Below, one piece after another: positions 44,282 through 53,620 of a stretch of 64,000 nucleotides of DNA. Both the position numbers and the translations under genes were made by a program. The stretch spans positions 434,001-498,000 of the forward strand of contig NZ_JADFFM010000002.1 in NCBI RefSeq assembly GCF_015221995.1. Reading direction: 5' to 3'. How positions within the stretch are numbered: position 1 is the first letter of the stretch; each line of letters starts with the position of its first letter. Below the pieces are notes generated by a model, which made no database searches, had not been told where the DNA came from, and saw nothing but the letters and a program-made list of their open reading frames with translations. The DNA comes from Mucilaginibacter boryungensis. Its GTDB lineage: Bacteria; Bacteroidota; Bacteroidia; Sphingobacteriales; Sphingobacteriaceae.

Positions 44282-44674
44282 ATGAAAACTTTCATCAAAT
44301 CTTCAGCACTTTTAGTAGTATTAGCTTTATTAAGCACAGGTGTATTTGCAACCGATAAAACAACCGGCCCTGCCGCGGAAAAACAAGATGTAATTTCGTT
44401 CAATCCCCTTTTAACTGATTTTGGTATTTCTGTAATGGTGCGCAAAGCAAACGTAAACGACTCGTTTGTAACTATCAACGATGCTCAGGGTAATATTATT
44501 TTTAAGGATAAATTAGCTGGAAAAAATACCTTTTCAAAAAAAGGGTATGACCTGAGCGAATTAGCCGATGGCGATTACACCGTTAAGGTTACTTCTAACA
44601 ACACCGTGTCTGAAAGAATAGTACACATTTACCGTGATGACAACGATAAAAAATTATTCTTCTTCAAAATATAA
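44282..44674 (+). CDS. Small secreted beta-rich protein, DUF3244-like
   Basis: A 130-residue exported protein (signal ending STGVFA, then TDK). The mature part has strands typical of a single Ig-like or secretion-tail fold: GISVMVRKANVNDSFVTI, NIIFKDKL and DGDYTVKVTSNNTVSERIVHI. The pattern resembles DUF3244-like proteins of Bacteroidota. It has a terminator and is otherwise alone. Function is unknown. Confidence 0.7.
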   Translation: MKTFIKSSALLVVLALLSTGVFATDKTTGPAAEKQDVISFNPLLTDFGISVMVRKANVNDSFVTINDAQGNIIFKDKLAGKNTFSKKGYDLSELADGDYTVKVTSNNTVSERIVHIYRDDNDKKLFFFKI

Positions 44675-44705
44675 TAATAGGTTAAGTTAAAGTTTAGTTA
44701 AATGT

Positions 44706-44734
44706 AAAAATCCCGCTCAAAAGGCGGGATTTTT
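44706..44734 (+). terminator. Terminator after the small secreted protein
   Basis: AAAAATCCCGC and GCGGGATTTTT form a perfect stem around an eight-base loop, followed by GTTT. It lies about 30 bases after the stop. Confidence 0.9.
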
Positions 44735-44741
44735 GTTTGGA

Positions 44742-44835
44742 GCCTCACCCCAACCCTCTCCAAAGGAGAGGACACAGAAATAAGTACTCATGAATGCTTT
44801 AAAACCCTCTCCTTTGGAGAGGGCAGGTTGAGGCC
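44742..44835. repeat. Dispersed palindromic repeat with CTCTCC / GGAGAG core
   Basis: The left arm GCCTCACCCCAACCCTCTCC (44742-44761) is answered by GGAGAGGGCAGGTTGAGGCC (44816-44835). Each arm itself contains a small palindrome (CCTCTCCAAAGGAGAGG or CCCTCTCCTTTGGAGAGGG). It borders the stop codon of the nucleotidyltransferase gene. Confidence 0.8.
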
Positions 44836-45735
44836 TTACGCCCACAAATTACTTGGGTAGGTGCCATTGGCTACCAAATTTGAGATACTTTGCTGCACAA
44901 TAGGCTTATCTTCCTTATAAGTTACGCCAAACCACTTAGAAGCAGTTGGTATAACTTTAAAATCAGCAGTGCCGGTTTTTATCAGTTCATCGGCCACCAA
45001 CGGGATAAAGAATTCGGCTTTAGGGTTGTTTTCATTAGCCGCCACAAACCGCTTAAACATTTCTTCGCTCTGTTTAAACACGGCCGGGGTAAAGCCCCAG
45101 AAGTTCATAGATACACGGGTATCTTCGGGCAGCGGGCTTTCGCCGTTCGCATCTTTATAAACAATGCCGCCGTCCTTAAAATAAACTTCTGTGCGCTCGG
45201 TTACGCCAACCATGTTGCCCTTATCGTCGATATCGCAAACACCGCGCGATACTGAACCATATTCAGACAATGTATTGCCGATCTGATAACCCACCAGCGA
45301 GTAATGATCGTCGCGTACTTCGCTGGTCAGGAACTTGGCCATTTTTTCAAAAGCATCATAGCCATAATAATCATCAGCGTTTATCACACAAAAAGGCTCG
45401 TGTACCTGGTTGCGGGCCGCTAATACCGCATGGGCAGTTCCCCATGGTTTGGCGCGCTCAATAGTTTTATCAATACCAAAAGGTTTAAGGTCGTAGCTTT
45501 GAAAAACATAATCGGTCTCTACACGGCCTTTCAGCTTAGGTTCAAATATGGCTTTAAACGAATCCAGGAACTCTTCGCGGATGATAAAGCTTACCTTACC
45601 GAAGCCCGCTTTAATGGCATCGTAAATAGAATAGTCGATAATGGTTTCGCCATTAGGGCCAAAGCCGTCAACCTGTTTCATGCTGCCATAGCGGCTGGCC
45701 ATGCCTGCGGCCAATATTAAAAGTGTTGGTTTCAT
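44836..45735 (-). CDS. Nucleotidyltransferase (sugar-1-phosphate type)
   Basis: A 299-residue enzyme of the NTP_transferase family. It begins LLILAAGMASRYGSMKQVDG, the glycine-rich nucleotide-binding loop; NADDYYGYDAF is the metal-binding motif. Related enzymes attach a nucleotide to a sugar phosphate (glucose-1-phosphate or similar); the substrate is not specified by the sequence. It is followed on the same strand by the M42 aminopeptidase, 69 bases upstream in transcription, without an obvious operon link. Confidence 0.87.
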   Translation of the reverse strand: MKPTLLILAAGMASRYGSMKQVDGFGPNGETIIDYSIYDAIKAGFGKVSFIIREEFLDSFKAIFEPKLKGRVETDYVFQSYDLKPFGIDKTIERAKPWGTAHAVLAARNQVHEPFCVINADDYYGYDAFEKMAKFLTSEVRDDHYSLVGYQIGNTLSEYGSVSRGVCDIDDKGNMVGVTERTEVYFKDGGIVYKDANGESPLPEDTRVSMNFWGFTPAVFKQSEEMFKRFVAANENNPKAEFFIPLVADELIKTGTADFKVIPTASKWFGVTYKEDKPIVQQSISNLVANGTYPSNLWA

Positions 45736-45804
45736 TGTTTTAATTGGTGATGATATTTGCTATTGTAAAAGGTGATTTTTGTTAAATGGTTTTAAGATCG
45801 GCAA

Positions 45805-46932
45805 TTATTTTATATACCTGAAATCCTGCCCTGCTTCAATATTCAATAATGTTTCATAAATCAGGCTGATCACGTTATCTACGTCCTCTTTATGGATCAT
45901 CTCAACCGTGGTATGCATATAGCGCAGCGGTAGCGATATTAATGCCGATGGCACACCATCGTTTGAATAGGCAAACGCATCGGTATCGGTACCTGTAGAC
46001 CGTGAAGAAGCCTGGCGCTGGAAAGGGATATTTGCCTTTTCGGCAGTCGCTATCAGTAATTTGTTCAGGTTGTTTTGTACCGCCGGTGCATAAGATACCA
46101 CCGGTCCGCGGCCGCAAGCCAAATCGCCCTGGGTTATTTTATTGATCATCGGCGTACCGGTGTCATGTGTAACATCGGTCACAATGGCAACGTTAGGTTT
46201 TATGCGGTGGGCTATCATCTCTGCACCACGCAGGCCAATTTCTTCCTGTACGGCGTTTACGATATACAACCCGAACGGCAGCTTCTTTTTGTTTTCTTTC
46301 AGCAAGCGGGCAACCTCGGCAATCATAAAGCCGCCGGCACGGTTATCCAGCGCGCGGCCAACGTAGTAACGGTTGTTCAGCACCATAAACTCGTCTTCGT
46401 AGGTAATTACGCAACCTACATGGATGCCCAATGCTTCAACCTCGTCTTTAGTGGTGCAGCCGCAATCAAGAAAAATGTTTTTTAACGATGGGGCTTCTTC
46501 CTTTTCGCCACCTAAACGGGTGTGGATAGCAGGCCAGCCGAATACCGCTTTTACAATGCCCTTATCGGTATGGATATTCACCCGTTTTGATGGGGCGATC
46601 TGATGATCGGAACCACCATTACGAATAACGTAGATCAAACCATCGTTAGTAATGTAGTTTACAAACCACGATATCTCATCGGCGTGGGCTTCAATTACTA
46701 CCTTGTATTCGGCTGTTGGATTAATTACGCCTACGGCCGTACCGTAATTATCGGTGTAATATTCGTCGATATAGGGTTTAATATAATCCAGCCATAGTTG
46801 CTGCCCCATGTATTCAAAGCCGGTTGGCGATGGGTTATTGATATATTTTTCAAAGAAGGCTAAAGAGGCATCGGTGACAACCGGGACATGCTGTTTTTTA
46901 TCCTTATTATCCTCAGTGTTTTTTTTAGACAT
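45805..46932 (-). CDS. M42 family metallo-aminopeptidase
   Basis: A 375-residue cytosolic di-metal aminopeptidase of the M42 (FrvX/glutamyl aminopeptidase/endoglucanase-annotated) family. Metal ligands are in IEAHADEISW, GRALDNRAGG and NAVQEEIGLRG. A further ligand is in VTDVTHDTG, and the last is in LPLRYMHTTVEMIHKED. It degrades peptides from the N-terminus. The 20-residue Lys/Asp-rich start is unusual but intact. Confidence 0.93.
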   Translation of the reverse strand: MSKKNTEDNKDKKQHVPVVTDASLAFFEKYINNPSPTGFEYMGQQLWLDYIKPYIDEYYTDNYGTAVGVINPTAEYKVVIEAHADEISWFVNYITNDGLIYVIRNGGSDHQIAPSKRVNIHTDKGIVKAVFGWPAIHTRLGGEKEEAPSLKNIFLDCGCTTKDEVEALGIHVGCVITYEDEFMVLNNRYYVGRALDNRAGGFMIAEVARLLKENKKKLPFGLYIVNAVQEEIGLRGAEMIAHRIKPNVAIVTDVTHDTGTPMINKITQGDLACGRGPVVSYAPAVQNNLNKLLIATAEKANIPFQRQASSRSTGTDTDAFAYSNDGVPSALISLPLRYMHTTVEMIHKEDVDNVISLIYETLLNIEAGQDFRYIK

Positions 46933-47093
46933 AAGTGTTCTGCTTTAACTACCGCAGTGCGCAAATATAACAAAGCGGTTGATAATGCAATAATTAATAC
47001 GGTACAGTGTGTGCTTTTTACACAATGTCATGAAAAAAGATTTATCTCCCCGCTATTAAACCTATTAATTCTCTTTACCATCAAATTGGCAAA

Positions 47094-47522
47094 TCAAATG
47101 GCCTTTTCCATAATCACATAGTTTAATCCATTTTTGCTGAATGTTTCTCCGGTTTCTGCAAACCCGGCTTTAGTATAAAAATCGGTAGCAGTATCGCGGG
47201 CATTGCACCACAGGCGCTTGCCTCCGTTTTCAATAGCGTAATCAGTAATATATTGTAAAAGCATAGCCCCAACACCCTTGCCCTGCATGGGCGTATCTAT
47301 AGCAAACTTGCGGAACTGGAAATCGGCGCCTGTATTAAATAAAGAAACAACGCCTGTCAGTTTGCCCTCAACAAAAGCGCCGAAATGCGTGCCGTGGTCA
47401 TCTTCAGGCATGGCCATGTTATGTTTATACTCGCTGGGGTAAAGTATGTCGCGTCGCAGCTGCCAGGTAAGCTCCTGCGTAATTTGTTCTATGTCAACCT
47501 GGGGCATCGCTATGTAGGGCAA
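47094..47522 (-). CDS. GNAT family N-acetyltransferase
   Basis: A 142-residue GCN5-related acetyltransferase. The central strand and loop FRKFAIDTPMQGKGVGAMLL give the acetyl-CoA pyrophosphate site (QGKGVG), followed by a helix and LWCNARDTATDFYTKAGF. The substrate is unknown. ATG 47522 and ATG 47507 are both possible starts. Confidence 0.9.
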   Translation of the reverse strand: MPYIAMPQVDIEQITQELTWQLRRDILYPSEYKHNMAMPEDDHGTHFGAFVEGKLTGVVSLFNTGADFQFRKFAIDTPMQGKGVGAMLLQYITDYAIENGGKRLWCNARDTATDFYTKAGFAETGETFSKNGLNYVIMEKAI

Positions 47523-47599
47523 TTGTTAAATGTAGTGCAAATGTGTTAAATATAAAACCAATAGTCAATTAAGCAGGTTGTAGTATGTAACTTGCTGCC

Positions 47600-48277
47600 A
47601 TGAAAACGAAATACTTTGTGTTTATTATCCTATTTTTTGCCATCAGGCCCCTGCATGCACAGATATTAAAAGGCTCGGTTGTTGAATTGGGGAAGAACCA
47701 GCGGATATCAAATGTTTTTATACGCGATATGAATAGTAAGTCGGTTGCATTGAGCGATAAGAAAGGGAATTTTGACATTAGCACCGAACCCGGGCATACC
47801 TTGATATTTTCATCGCCGGGATATGTATCAGACACCTTATATGTAACTGATATGAAATATAAACGGGTTGAAATGGTTGTACAGGGAATAGCATTACGCG
47901 AAGTAAATATTTCGGCTACCCGTACTACATTTAACCCGCGGGTTGAGTATGCCGACGTTTACCGTAAAAGTAAGGTTTACCCCATGTCGCCAAGTACCTG
48001 GTTTAGTAGAGAAGGCCGGAACGCACGGCGGTTAAAACGCTACTTTGAACGCGAGGAACAAGAGCGGCATATCGATTCGGTATTTAACCGGGTTTATGTA
48101 AGCAGCATTGTGCCCCTGCGTGGCCAGGAGCTGGAAGATTTCATGACACTGTACCGCCCAACCTATGCTTATATAATGAATAACAATGGCCCTTCGCTGG
48201 CAGCCTACATTAACGACTCTTACAAAAAGTGGAAGGCACTGCCGCCCGGGAAAAGGAAGACGCAGCGGTTATATTAG
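47600..48277 (+). CDS. Exported CarboxypepD_reg-like domain protein
   Basis: A 225-residue protein with a signal peptide (FFAIRPLHA, then QIL). Its carboxypeptidase-regulatory-like domain runs from about 22 to 100 (ILKGSVVELGKNQRISNVFI, then GNFDISTEPGHTLIFSSPGY). The rest is basic and helical and ends in KRKTQRLY. Such proteins in Bacteroidota are envelope components of unknown role. A repeat-rich gap follows. Confidence 0.83.
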   Translation: MKTKYFVFIILFFAIRPLHAQILKGSVVELGKNQRISNVFIRDMNSKSVALSDKKGNFDISTEPGHTLIFSSPGYVSDTLYVTDMKYKRVEMVVQGIALREVNISATRTTFNPRVEYADVYRKSKVYPMSPSTWFSREGRNARRLKRYFEREEQERHIDSVFNRVYVSSIVPLRGQELEDFMTLYRPTYAYIMNNNGPSLAAYINDSYKKWKALPPGKRKTQRLY

Positions 48278-48299
48278 TAAGGGGGATAACCGTCAGTAA

Positions 48300-48540
48300 A
48301 TAATATCACCAAACGTTCCGATGGAACGTCGTAAATAATTTGCATAATACCCTACCTACCCATCGTTCCTACGGAACGGCATTTATTCATCCCATAGGAT
48401 CGTTTTGGTAGGTAGAATAAATATCTCTCCACCCATCGTTTCTGCGGAACGATATTTATTCATCCCATAGGGATGTTTGGTAGGTAGCGTAAATATCAAA
48501 AAGATAGCAACGTTCCATGGGAACGTTTGGTGTTATGGAA
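48300..48540. repeat. Repeat-rich intergenic element with palindromic ends
   Basis: Outer arms ACCAAACGTTCC (48308-48319) and GGAACGTTTGGT (48520-48531) are inverted. Inside, a 73-base unit repeats: ACCCATCGTT at 48358 and at 48431. Each is followed by CGGAACG, then ATTTATTCATCCCATAGG, then GGTAGGTAG. The gap holds no gene. It looks like a dispersed non-coding element (MITE- or REP-type). Confidence 0.8.
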
Positions 48541-48682
48541 TCACCTATCTAATCATAAACAATATTCTTTAAACGGGTAAACAATTAGTAACATTCCTGT
48601 GGAATAGCCAATCGGTAGCAACGGTATAAAGTGTTTTGTCGTTATATTTATGAAACCATTTCAAAACACTAAATCAACTAAC

Positions 48683-49576
48683 ATGCATCGCCGTCAATTC
48701 ATCAACACCAGTTTATTATCAGCCGGAGCGCTGGCATTGTTCAATAAAAGCAGTTTTGCAAACCTGTTGGCACAACAAACTTACCAGTTTAAACCCCTGC
48801 GCAGCAACATGGGCATCTTTACCGAGCGGGGCGGGACTATTGCCTGGCTATCAAACAAAGATGGTATTGTAGTAGTAGATGCCGAATTTCCCGATACATC
48901 GCCACATGTAATTGCCGAACTGCAAAAACAATCCGACAAACCTTTCCAATGGCTTATCAATACCCATCATCATGGCGACCATACATCTGGTAACATTGCT
49001 TTTAAAGGCCTGGTGAAAAATGTAGCTGCGCATGCCAATTCGCTGGCTAACCAAAAAGATGTAGCCATTAAAGGCAATTCTGAAGCGAAACAGTTATACC
49101 CTGATACCACCTTTACCGACCAATGGAAAATGAAAGTTGGCGACGAGCATATCCACGCTTATTATTGGGGCCCCGGCCATACCAATGGCGACGCGATGAT
49201 CCATTTTGAAAATGCTAATATTGTGCATACCGGCGATCTGGTGTTTAACCGCCGCTATCCGGTGGTTGATCCGGCGCATGGCGCTTCCATCAAAAATTGG
49301 TCGGTTACTTTACAGAAAGCGCAAAAGCAGTTTAATAAAGATACGCTGTTTGTCTTTGGCCATGCTTTCGATCCCGAAAAGGTGACGGGCAGCATGGATG
49401 ATATTAAAGCTATGCAAAACTATATGGACCGCCTGGTTGATTTTGTGAGTGCACAAATAAAAGCCGGCAAAACAAAAGATGAAGTATTAACAGCAACTGC
49501 TATACCGGGTGTAACCGATTGGCAGGGAAATGGCATTAAAGCCAGTTTAGGCGCAGCTTATGATGAGTTAAAATAA
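48683..49576 (+). CDS. Exported MBL-fold metallo-hydrolase
   Basis: From ATG 48683 the protein has 297 residues, beginning with a twin-arginine-type signal (MHRRQFINTSLLSAGALALF). The metallo-beta-lactamase motif THHHGDHTSGN, GPGHTNGD and HTGDLVF carry the metal ligands, and FVFGHAFDP the last His. The substrate could be a beta-lactam, a lactone or another ester; nothing more specific is visible. ATG 48650 is an alternative start that adds eleven residues before the signal. It ends at a terminator shared with the ribosomal operon. Confidence 0.88.
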   Translation: MHRRQFINTSLLSAGALALFNKSSFANLLAQQTYQFKPLRSNMGIFTERGGTIAWLSNKDGIVVVDAEFPDTSPHVIAELQKQSDKPFQWLINTHHHGDHTSGNIAFKGLVKNVAAHANSLANQKDVAIKGNSEAKQLYPDTTFTDQWKMKVGDEHIHAYYWGPGHTNGDAMIHFENANIVHTGDLVFNRRYPVVDPAHGASIKNWSVTLQKAQKQFNKDTLFVFGHAFDPEKVTGSMDDIKAMQNYMDRLVDFVSAQIKAGKTKDEVLTATAIPGVTDWQGNGIKASLGAAYDELK

Positions 49577-49592
49577 AACGATACTCCAAACA

Positions 49593-49629
49593 AAAAAACG
49601 CCCCACTCGAACCGAGCGGGGCGTTTTTT
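49593..49629. terminator. Bidirectional terminator between MBL gene and rplQ
   Basis: AAAAAACGCCCC (49593-49604) and GGGGCGTTTTTT (49618-49629) form a strong stem with an inner CTCG / CGAG extension. It is positioned for both converging transcripts and ends the S10-spc-alpha operon. Confidence 0.9.
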
Positions 49630-49650
49630 GTGCTTTAAAAGCGGAATAAA

Positions 49651-50271
49651 TTACTCGCCTTTTTCTGCGTTTTCTTCGTTGGCAGCTGGTGCTTCCGGAG
49701 CTTCTTCTGCAGCTGGTGCAGCTTCTTCAGCTACTACCGGTGCTGCTGCTTCAGCAACTGGTGCTGCTGCTTTAGGCTCTTCAACAACGGCTGCTACAGG
49801 TTCAGCTTTAACTTCGGCAGCCGGAGCAGCTTCAGTAGTTTTGCCTTTGCCTGAACCACCACGACGACGGGTTGATTTCTTAGCAACGGCAGCATCGCCT
49901 TTAGTGTAAACAGTATTGTAATCTACTAATTCAATCATTGCCATTTCAGCATTATCACCTAAACGGTTTTCCATTTTGATGATACGGGTGTAACCACCCG
50001 GACGGCTTGCAACTTTTTCAGCAACTTCGCGGAACAGGATGCTTACAGCATCTTTATCCTGCAGATAGCTAAATACAGTACGACGTGAGTGAGTAGTATC
50101 TGATTTTGATTTAGTGATTAGGGGCTCAACATAAACACGTAGTGCTTTTGCTTTTGCCAGTGTAGTGGTGATACGCTTGTGCAGTATCAGTGAAGTAGCC
50201 ATGTTGCTCATCATCGCTTTACGATGACTGTCGGTACGGCCTAAGTGGTTAACTTTTTTTCCGTGTCTCAT
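49651..50271 (-). CDS. rplQ: Ribosomal protein bL17 with Ala/Glu/Pro-rich tail
   Basis: The protein has 206 residues. The first 125 or so are the complete bL17 domain ([13 protein letters not shown], then [10 protein letters not shown] and [10 protein letters not shown]). From about residue 140 a low-complexity tail rich in Ala, Glu, Pro and Val extends the protein by about 65 residues. bL17 lies near the exit of the peptide tunnel. The tail is lineage-specific and probably disordered. It is the last gene of the operon, next to rpoA. Confidence 0.96.
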   Translation of the reverse strand: MRHGKKVNHLGRTDSHRKAMMSNMATSLILHKRITTTLAKAKALRVYVEPLITKSKSDTTHSRRTVFSYLQDKDAVSILFREVAEKVASRPGGYTRIIKMENRLGDNAEMAMIELVDYNTVYTKGDAAVAKKSTRRRGGSGKGKTTEAAPAAEVKAEPVAAVVEEPKAAAPVAEAAAPVVAEEAAPAAEEAPEAPAANEENAEKGE

Positions 50272-50461
50272 TGTTTTGTTGTTTGTGGCACGTGCATACC
50301 GTTGGGCGGCTTTTCAGTCAAGCCCGCGGAATTACGCGATGTTTAGTGACTTGTTAATTAGTGATCAGAGATTAGTCACTGTGTCCTCTCCAATCAATAC
50401 TTTATAAATAAAAAGAGGTTAGATATTAGCTAATCAACTAATGTCTAACCTCTAATCAGTA
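50272..50461. other. rplQ-rpoA spacer with inverted repeat
   Basis: AGAGGTTAGA (50414-50423) and TCTAACCTCT (50444-50453) are perfect inverted arms. Upstream lies a second partial palindrome, TTAGTGAC...GTCACT. The 190-base gap is long for this operon and holds no gene. Confidence 0.7.
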
Positions 50462-51454
50462 TTATTCTTCGTCTAACTTGAATTTAGATAGGTTCATACC
50501 AAAAGATAAGCCTTTTGATTTAACCAGGTCCTGAATTTCAGTCAATGATTTTTTACCAAAGTTCCTGAATTTCAGCATGTCGGCAACGTCGTATGATACC
50601 AGGTCAGCCAGGCTGCGGATATCAGCTGCTTTTAAGCAGTTCAGTGCACGTACAGAAAGGTCAAGGTCAACCAATTCAGTTTTCAGGATTTTGCGCATGT
50701 GCAGAATTTCCTCATCAACTTCTTTAGTTTCTTCCTTAGCCTGCGCTTCCAGCATCATATTCTCATCGCTAAACAGCATAAAGTGCTGGATAAGGATCTT
50801 AGCTGCTTCTTTCAGCGCATCTTCAGGGTGAATAGAACCATCGGTAGCAATATCCAGAACTAATTTCTCATAGTCGGTTTTTTGCTCCACACGATAGTTT
50901 TCGATGGTATATTTTACGTTTTTGATTGGGGTGTAGATAGAATCGATAGCGATAACGCCTACAGCCGCATCAGGGTTTTTATTTTCCTCGCTGGCAATGT
51001 AACCGCGGCCTTTATTAACCGTAAGTTCAATTTCCAGTGTAACCGATGTATCCATGTTGCAGATCACCAGGTCGGGATTTAAAACAGTAAAGTTGTTTGA
51101 GAATTTGGTGATGTCGCCAGCTTTAAAGGTATCCTGACCGTTGATGATCACAAATACTTTTTCGCTGTCGCCAGATTCGCCTGTTTTCTTCAAACGAACT
51201 TGTTTCAGGTTCAGGATGATCTCGGTAACGTCTTCAACAACACCTTTAATGGTTGAGAACTCATGCGTAACACCTGAAAAACGAACAGAAGTGATCGCAT
51301 AACCTTCAAGCGATGAAAGTAAGATACGACGTAAAGCATTACCAATAGTTACACCGAAGCCTGGTTCTAACGGACGAAATTCAAACGTACCCTCAAAGTC
51401 GGTCGACTTCTGCATGATAACCTTGTCTGGTTTTTGAAATGCTAATATTGCCAT
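50462..51454 (-). CDS. rpoA: DNA-directed RNA polymerase subunit alpha
   Basis: A 330-residue alpha subunit. The N-terminal dimerisation domain contains [17 protein letters not shown], and the C-terminal domain has [16 protein letters not shown] and [14 protein letters not shown], the helices that contact DNA and activators. It assembles the polymerase core and directs promoter contacts. It sits between rpsD and rplQ, the usual alpha-operon position. Confidence 0.98.
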   Translation of the reverse strand: MAILAFQKPDKVIMQKSTDFEGTFEFRPLEPGFGVTIGNALRRILLSSLEGYAITSVRFSGVTHEFSTIKGVVEDVTEIILNLKQVRLKKTGESGDSEKVFVIINGQDTFKAGDITKFSNNFTVLNPDLVICNMDTSVTLEIELTVNKGRGYIASEENKNPDAAVGVIAIDSIYTPIKNVKYTIENYRVEQKTDYEKLVLDIATDGSIHPEDALKEAAKILIQHFMLFSDENMMLEAQAKEETKEVDEEILHMRKILKTELVDLDLSVRALNCLKAADIRSLADLVSYDVADMLKFRNFGKKSLTEIQDLVKSKGLSFGMNLSKFKLDEE

Positions 51455-51549
51455 TTATATCCTTGTTAATTGTTTGTTTATTGATTTGATTAAACTGGAA
51501 AATGATTGACAGAATTTTGCCAACCATTTTCCAGAAAAGTATCGTATTA

Positions 51550-52158
51550 TTATTTAGAGTATAACTCGACGATCAGGTTTTCCTTGATGTTTTCCGGTAT
51601 CTCATCACGGTTTGGATAGTTTAACAACTTACCGGTTAAGGCGTTGGCATCCCATTCAAGCCATGTATATTTACTAATCCTGCGGCCCGCTACTGATGCG
51701 GTAATTGCCTCTAACGTTTTTGATTTTTCGCGTACGGCAACCACATCGCCTGGTTTAACAGTGTACGAAGCAATATTCACAACTTCGCCGTTAACAGTAA
51801 TGTGTTTGTGGCCAACCAGCTGGCGTGCACCAGAACGGGTTGGGGCAATTCCTAAACGGTAAACCACGTTATCTAAACGGGCTTCCAGGAATTTTAACAG
51901 GTTCTCGCCGGTAATGCCTTCTTTAGCAGAAGCACGGTGAAACAGGTTTTCGAAATAACGTTCCAATACACCGTAAGTGTATTTAACTTTTTGTTTCTCT
52001 TTTAACTGTACAGAGTACTCTGACTCTTTACCACGCCTTTTTGAGGGGCCGTGCATACCCGGTGGGTAGTTTTTTCTTTCTAACGCCTTGTCCGGGCCGA
52101 AGATCGGCTCGCGAAACTTACGCGCAATTTTTGATTTTGGTCCTGTGTATCTTGCCAT
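51550..52158 (-). CDS. rpsD: Ribosomal protein uS4
   Basis: A 202-residue uS4, an early-assembly small-subunit protein. It begins [20 protein letters not shown]; the S4 RNA-binding domain is at about 93-155 ([20 protein letters not shown]). The N-terminal zinc cysteines are absent, as in the zinc-free form common in Bacteroidota. It follows rpsK in transcription and precedes rpoA. Confidence 0.98.
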   Translation of the reverse strand: MARYTGPKSKIARKFREPIFGPDKALERKNYPPGMHGPSKRRGKESEYSVQLKEKQKVKYTYGVLERYFENLFHRASAKEGITGENLLKFLEARLDNVVYRLGIAPTRSGARQLVGHKHITVNGEVVNIASYTVKPGDVVAVREKSKTLEAITASVAGRRISKYTWLEWDANALTGKLLNYPNRDEIPENIKENLIVELYSK

Positions 52159-52223
52159 TGTATGTTCTTTTAAAGTATCATACGGCCCGCAGCCGCTGAA
52201 TCTTAGCTTTAAAAATTAGTTAA

Positions 52224-52613
52224 TTAAACTCTTCTTCTTTTTGCAGGACGACAGCCGTTGTGCGGCAGTGGTGTAATGTCCTTAATTGTAGTAACCTCGA
52301 TACCGGTAGTCTGCAAAGTACGGATAGCTGACTCGCGACCTGAACCCGGGCCTTTTACAAATACTTCAACTTTACGTAACCCTAAATCGTATGCTGCTTT
52401 ACCGCAATCCGAAGCTGCCTGACCGGCTGCATAAGGGGTGTTCTTTTTAGAACCTTTGAAACCCATTTTACCAGCTGAAGACCATGATATAGCCTGGCCG
52501 CTGTTGTTGGTTAAGGTAATGATAATGTTGTTGAATGTAGCGTTAATGTGTGCCTGACCTACAGGTTCAACCACTACGATACGCTTTTTGGTTACTTTTT
52601 TAGCTTTAGCCAT
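52224..52613 (-). CDS. rpsK: Ribosomal protein uS11
   Basis: A 129-residue uS11 of the small-subunit platform. Signature segments are [18 protein letters not shown], then [12 protein letters not shown]. The C-terminus is [17 protein letters not shown]. It lies between rpsM and rpsD in the usual order. Confidence 0.98.
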   Translation of the reverse strand: MAKAKKVTKKRIVVVEPVGQAHINATFNNIIITLTNNSGQAISWSSAGKMGFKGSKKNTPYAAGQAASDCGKAAYDLGLRKVEVFVKGPGSGRESAIRTLQTTGIEVTTIKDITPLPHNGCRPAKRRRV

Positions 52614-52743
52614 TTTATGTTTTTACTTTTTGTTATGGATTATTAGGTTGTTAAAACCAAGACCCAAAACACATTTTAATTTGATATATATTCCTAATGA
52701 AAAATGAGTAAAGAACGAATCTCTACTCACAAATCACTAATCA
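52614..52743. other. rpsK-rpsM spacer
   Basis: A 130-base AT-rich gap inside the operon with no gene. It contains short repeats (AATCACTAATCAC at about 52731-52743, GAGTAAAG near TCTCTACTC) of the same style as the rplQ-rpoA spacer. Confidence 0.5.
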
Positions 52744-53121
52744 CTATTTAGTAGCTTTCTTTTTGTTGGCAACTGTCTTACGTTTACCTTTACGGGTACG
52801 TGAGTTGTTTTTGGTGCGCTGGCCACGTAATGGCAAGCCTTTACGATGACGGGTACCGCGGTAGCAACCAATATCCATTAAACGTTTAATGTTCAGTTGT
52901 ACTTCAGAACGCAGGGCGCCTTCAACCTTAATTTTATCGTTAATAATGGTACGGATGGCTGTTAACTGCTCGTCAGTCCAGTCCTGTACTTTAGTGTTGA
53001 AGTCAATACCAGCTTCAGTTAAAATATTCTGAGCTGTAGTGTGGCCTATACCGTAAATGTAGGTAAGCCCTATCTCGCCTCTTTTATTCTTTGGTAAATC
53101 AATACCTGCTATCCTTGCCAT
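52744..53121 (-). CDS. rpsM: Ribosomal protein uS13
   Basis: A 125-residue uS13 located in the small-subunit head, contacting the P-site tRNA and large subunit. It starts [20 protein letters not shown], then YIYGIG. The basic C-terminus is [20 protein letters not shown]. It follows rpmJ. Confidence 0.98.
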   Translation of the reverse strand: MARIAGIDLPKNKRGEIGLTYIYGIGHTTAQNILTEAGIDFNTKVQDWTDEQLTAIRTIINDKIKVEGALRSEVQLNIKRLMDIGCYRGTRHRKGLPLRGQRTKNNSRTRKGKRKTVANKKKATK

Positions 53122-53196
53122 ATTTCTAATTTGTGTTGTTACGTAATAACCGAACGGCGGCTACCGTTGTACGAATTATTACAATATCTTTTTTAA

Positions 53197-53313
53197 TTAC
53201 CCTTGACGCTGTTTAAACTTTGGATTCTTTTTGTTTATCACGTAAAGTTTCCCGTTACGGCGAATGATCTTGCAATCAGCGCTGCGTTTTTTAATGGATG
53301 CTCTAACTTTCAT
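53197..53313 (-). CDS. rpmJ: Ribosomal protein bL36
   Basis: ATG at 53313 opens a 38-codon frame ending in TAA at 53197: [15 protein letters not shown] at the start, then [21 protein letters not shown]. bL36 usually holds zinc with three Cys and one His. Only one Cys remains here, so this is the zinc-free form. It sits between infA and rpsM, its standard place. Confidence 0.95.
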   Translation of the reverse strand: MKVRASIKKRSADCKIIRRNGKLYVINKKNPKFKQRQG

Positions 53314-53327
53314 CTCTCTTTTATATA

Positions 53328-53546
53328 TTATTTATATCTGTAGGTTATCCTGCCTTTTGTTAAATCGTACGGGCTCATTTCCAGTTTCACCTTATCACCA
53401 GGTAAAATTTTGATGTAGTGCATCCGCATTTTGCCTGATATATGTGCTATAATTTCGTGCCCGTTCTCCAATTCAACTCTAAACATAGCATTTGATAATG
53501 CTTCTCTAATTGTTCCGTCTTGCTCAATTGAGGACTGTTTAGCCAT
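53328..53546 (-). CDS. infA: Translation initiation factor IF-1
   Basis: A 72-residue S1/OB-fold protein that occupies the ribosomal A site during initiation. It starts [20 protein letters not shown]. The strands [20 protein letters not shown] and [17 protein letters not shown] are typical. It lies between map and rpmJ. Confidence 0.98.
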   Translation of the reverse strand: MAKQSSIEQDGTIREALSNAMFRVELENGHEIIAHISGKMRMHYIKILPGDKVKLEMSPYDLTKGRITYRYK

Positions 53547-53620
53547 ATATTATTGATTATTACTTTATTATCCGCCTCCCAAAGCGGGACGCAAAATTAA
53601 ATAAAATAATTTAATTTTTA

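Noticed and set aside
48300-48540. Possible CRISPR array
   Set aside because: Repeat unit is 73 bases with only two copies, the spacers are not unique sequences, and no cas gene is near.
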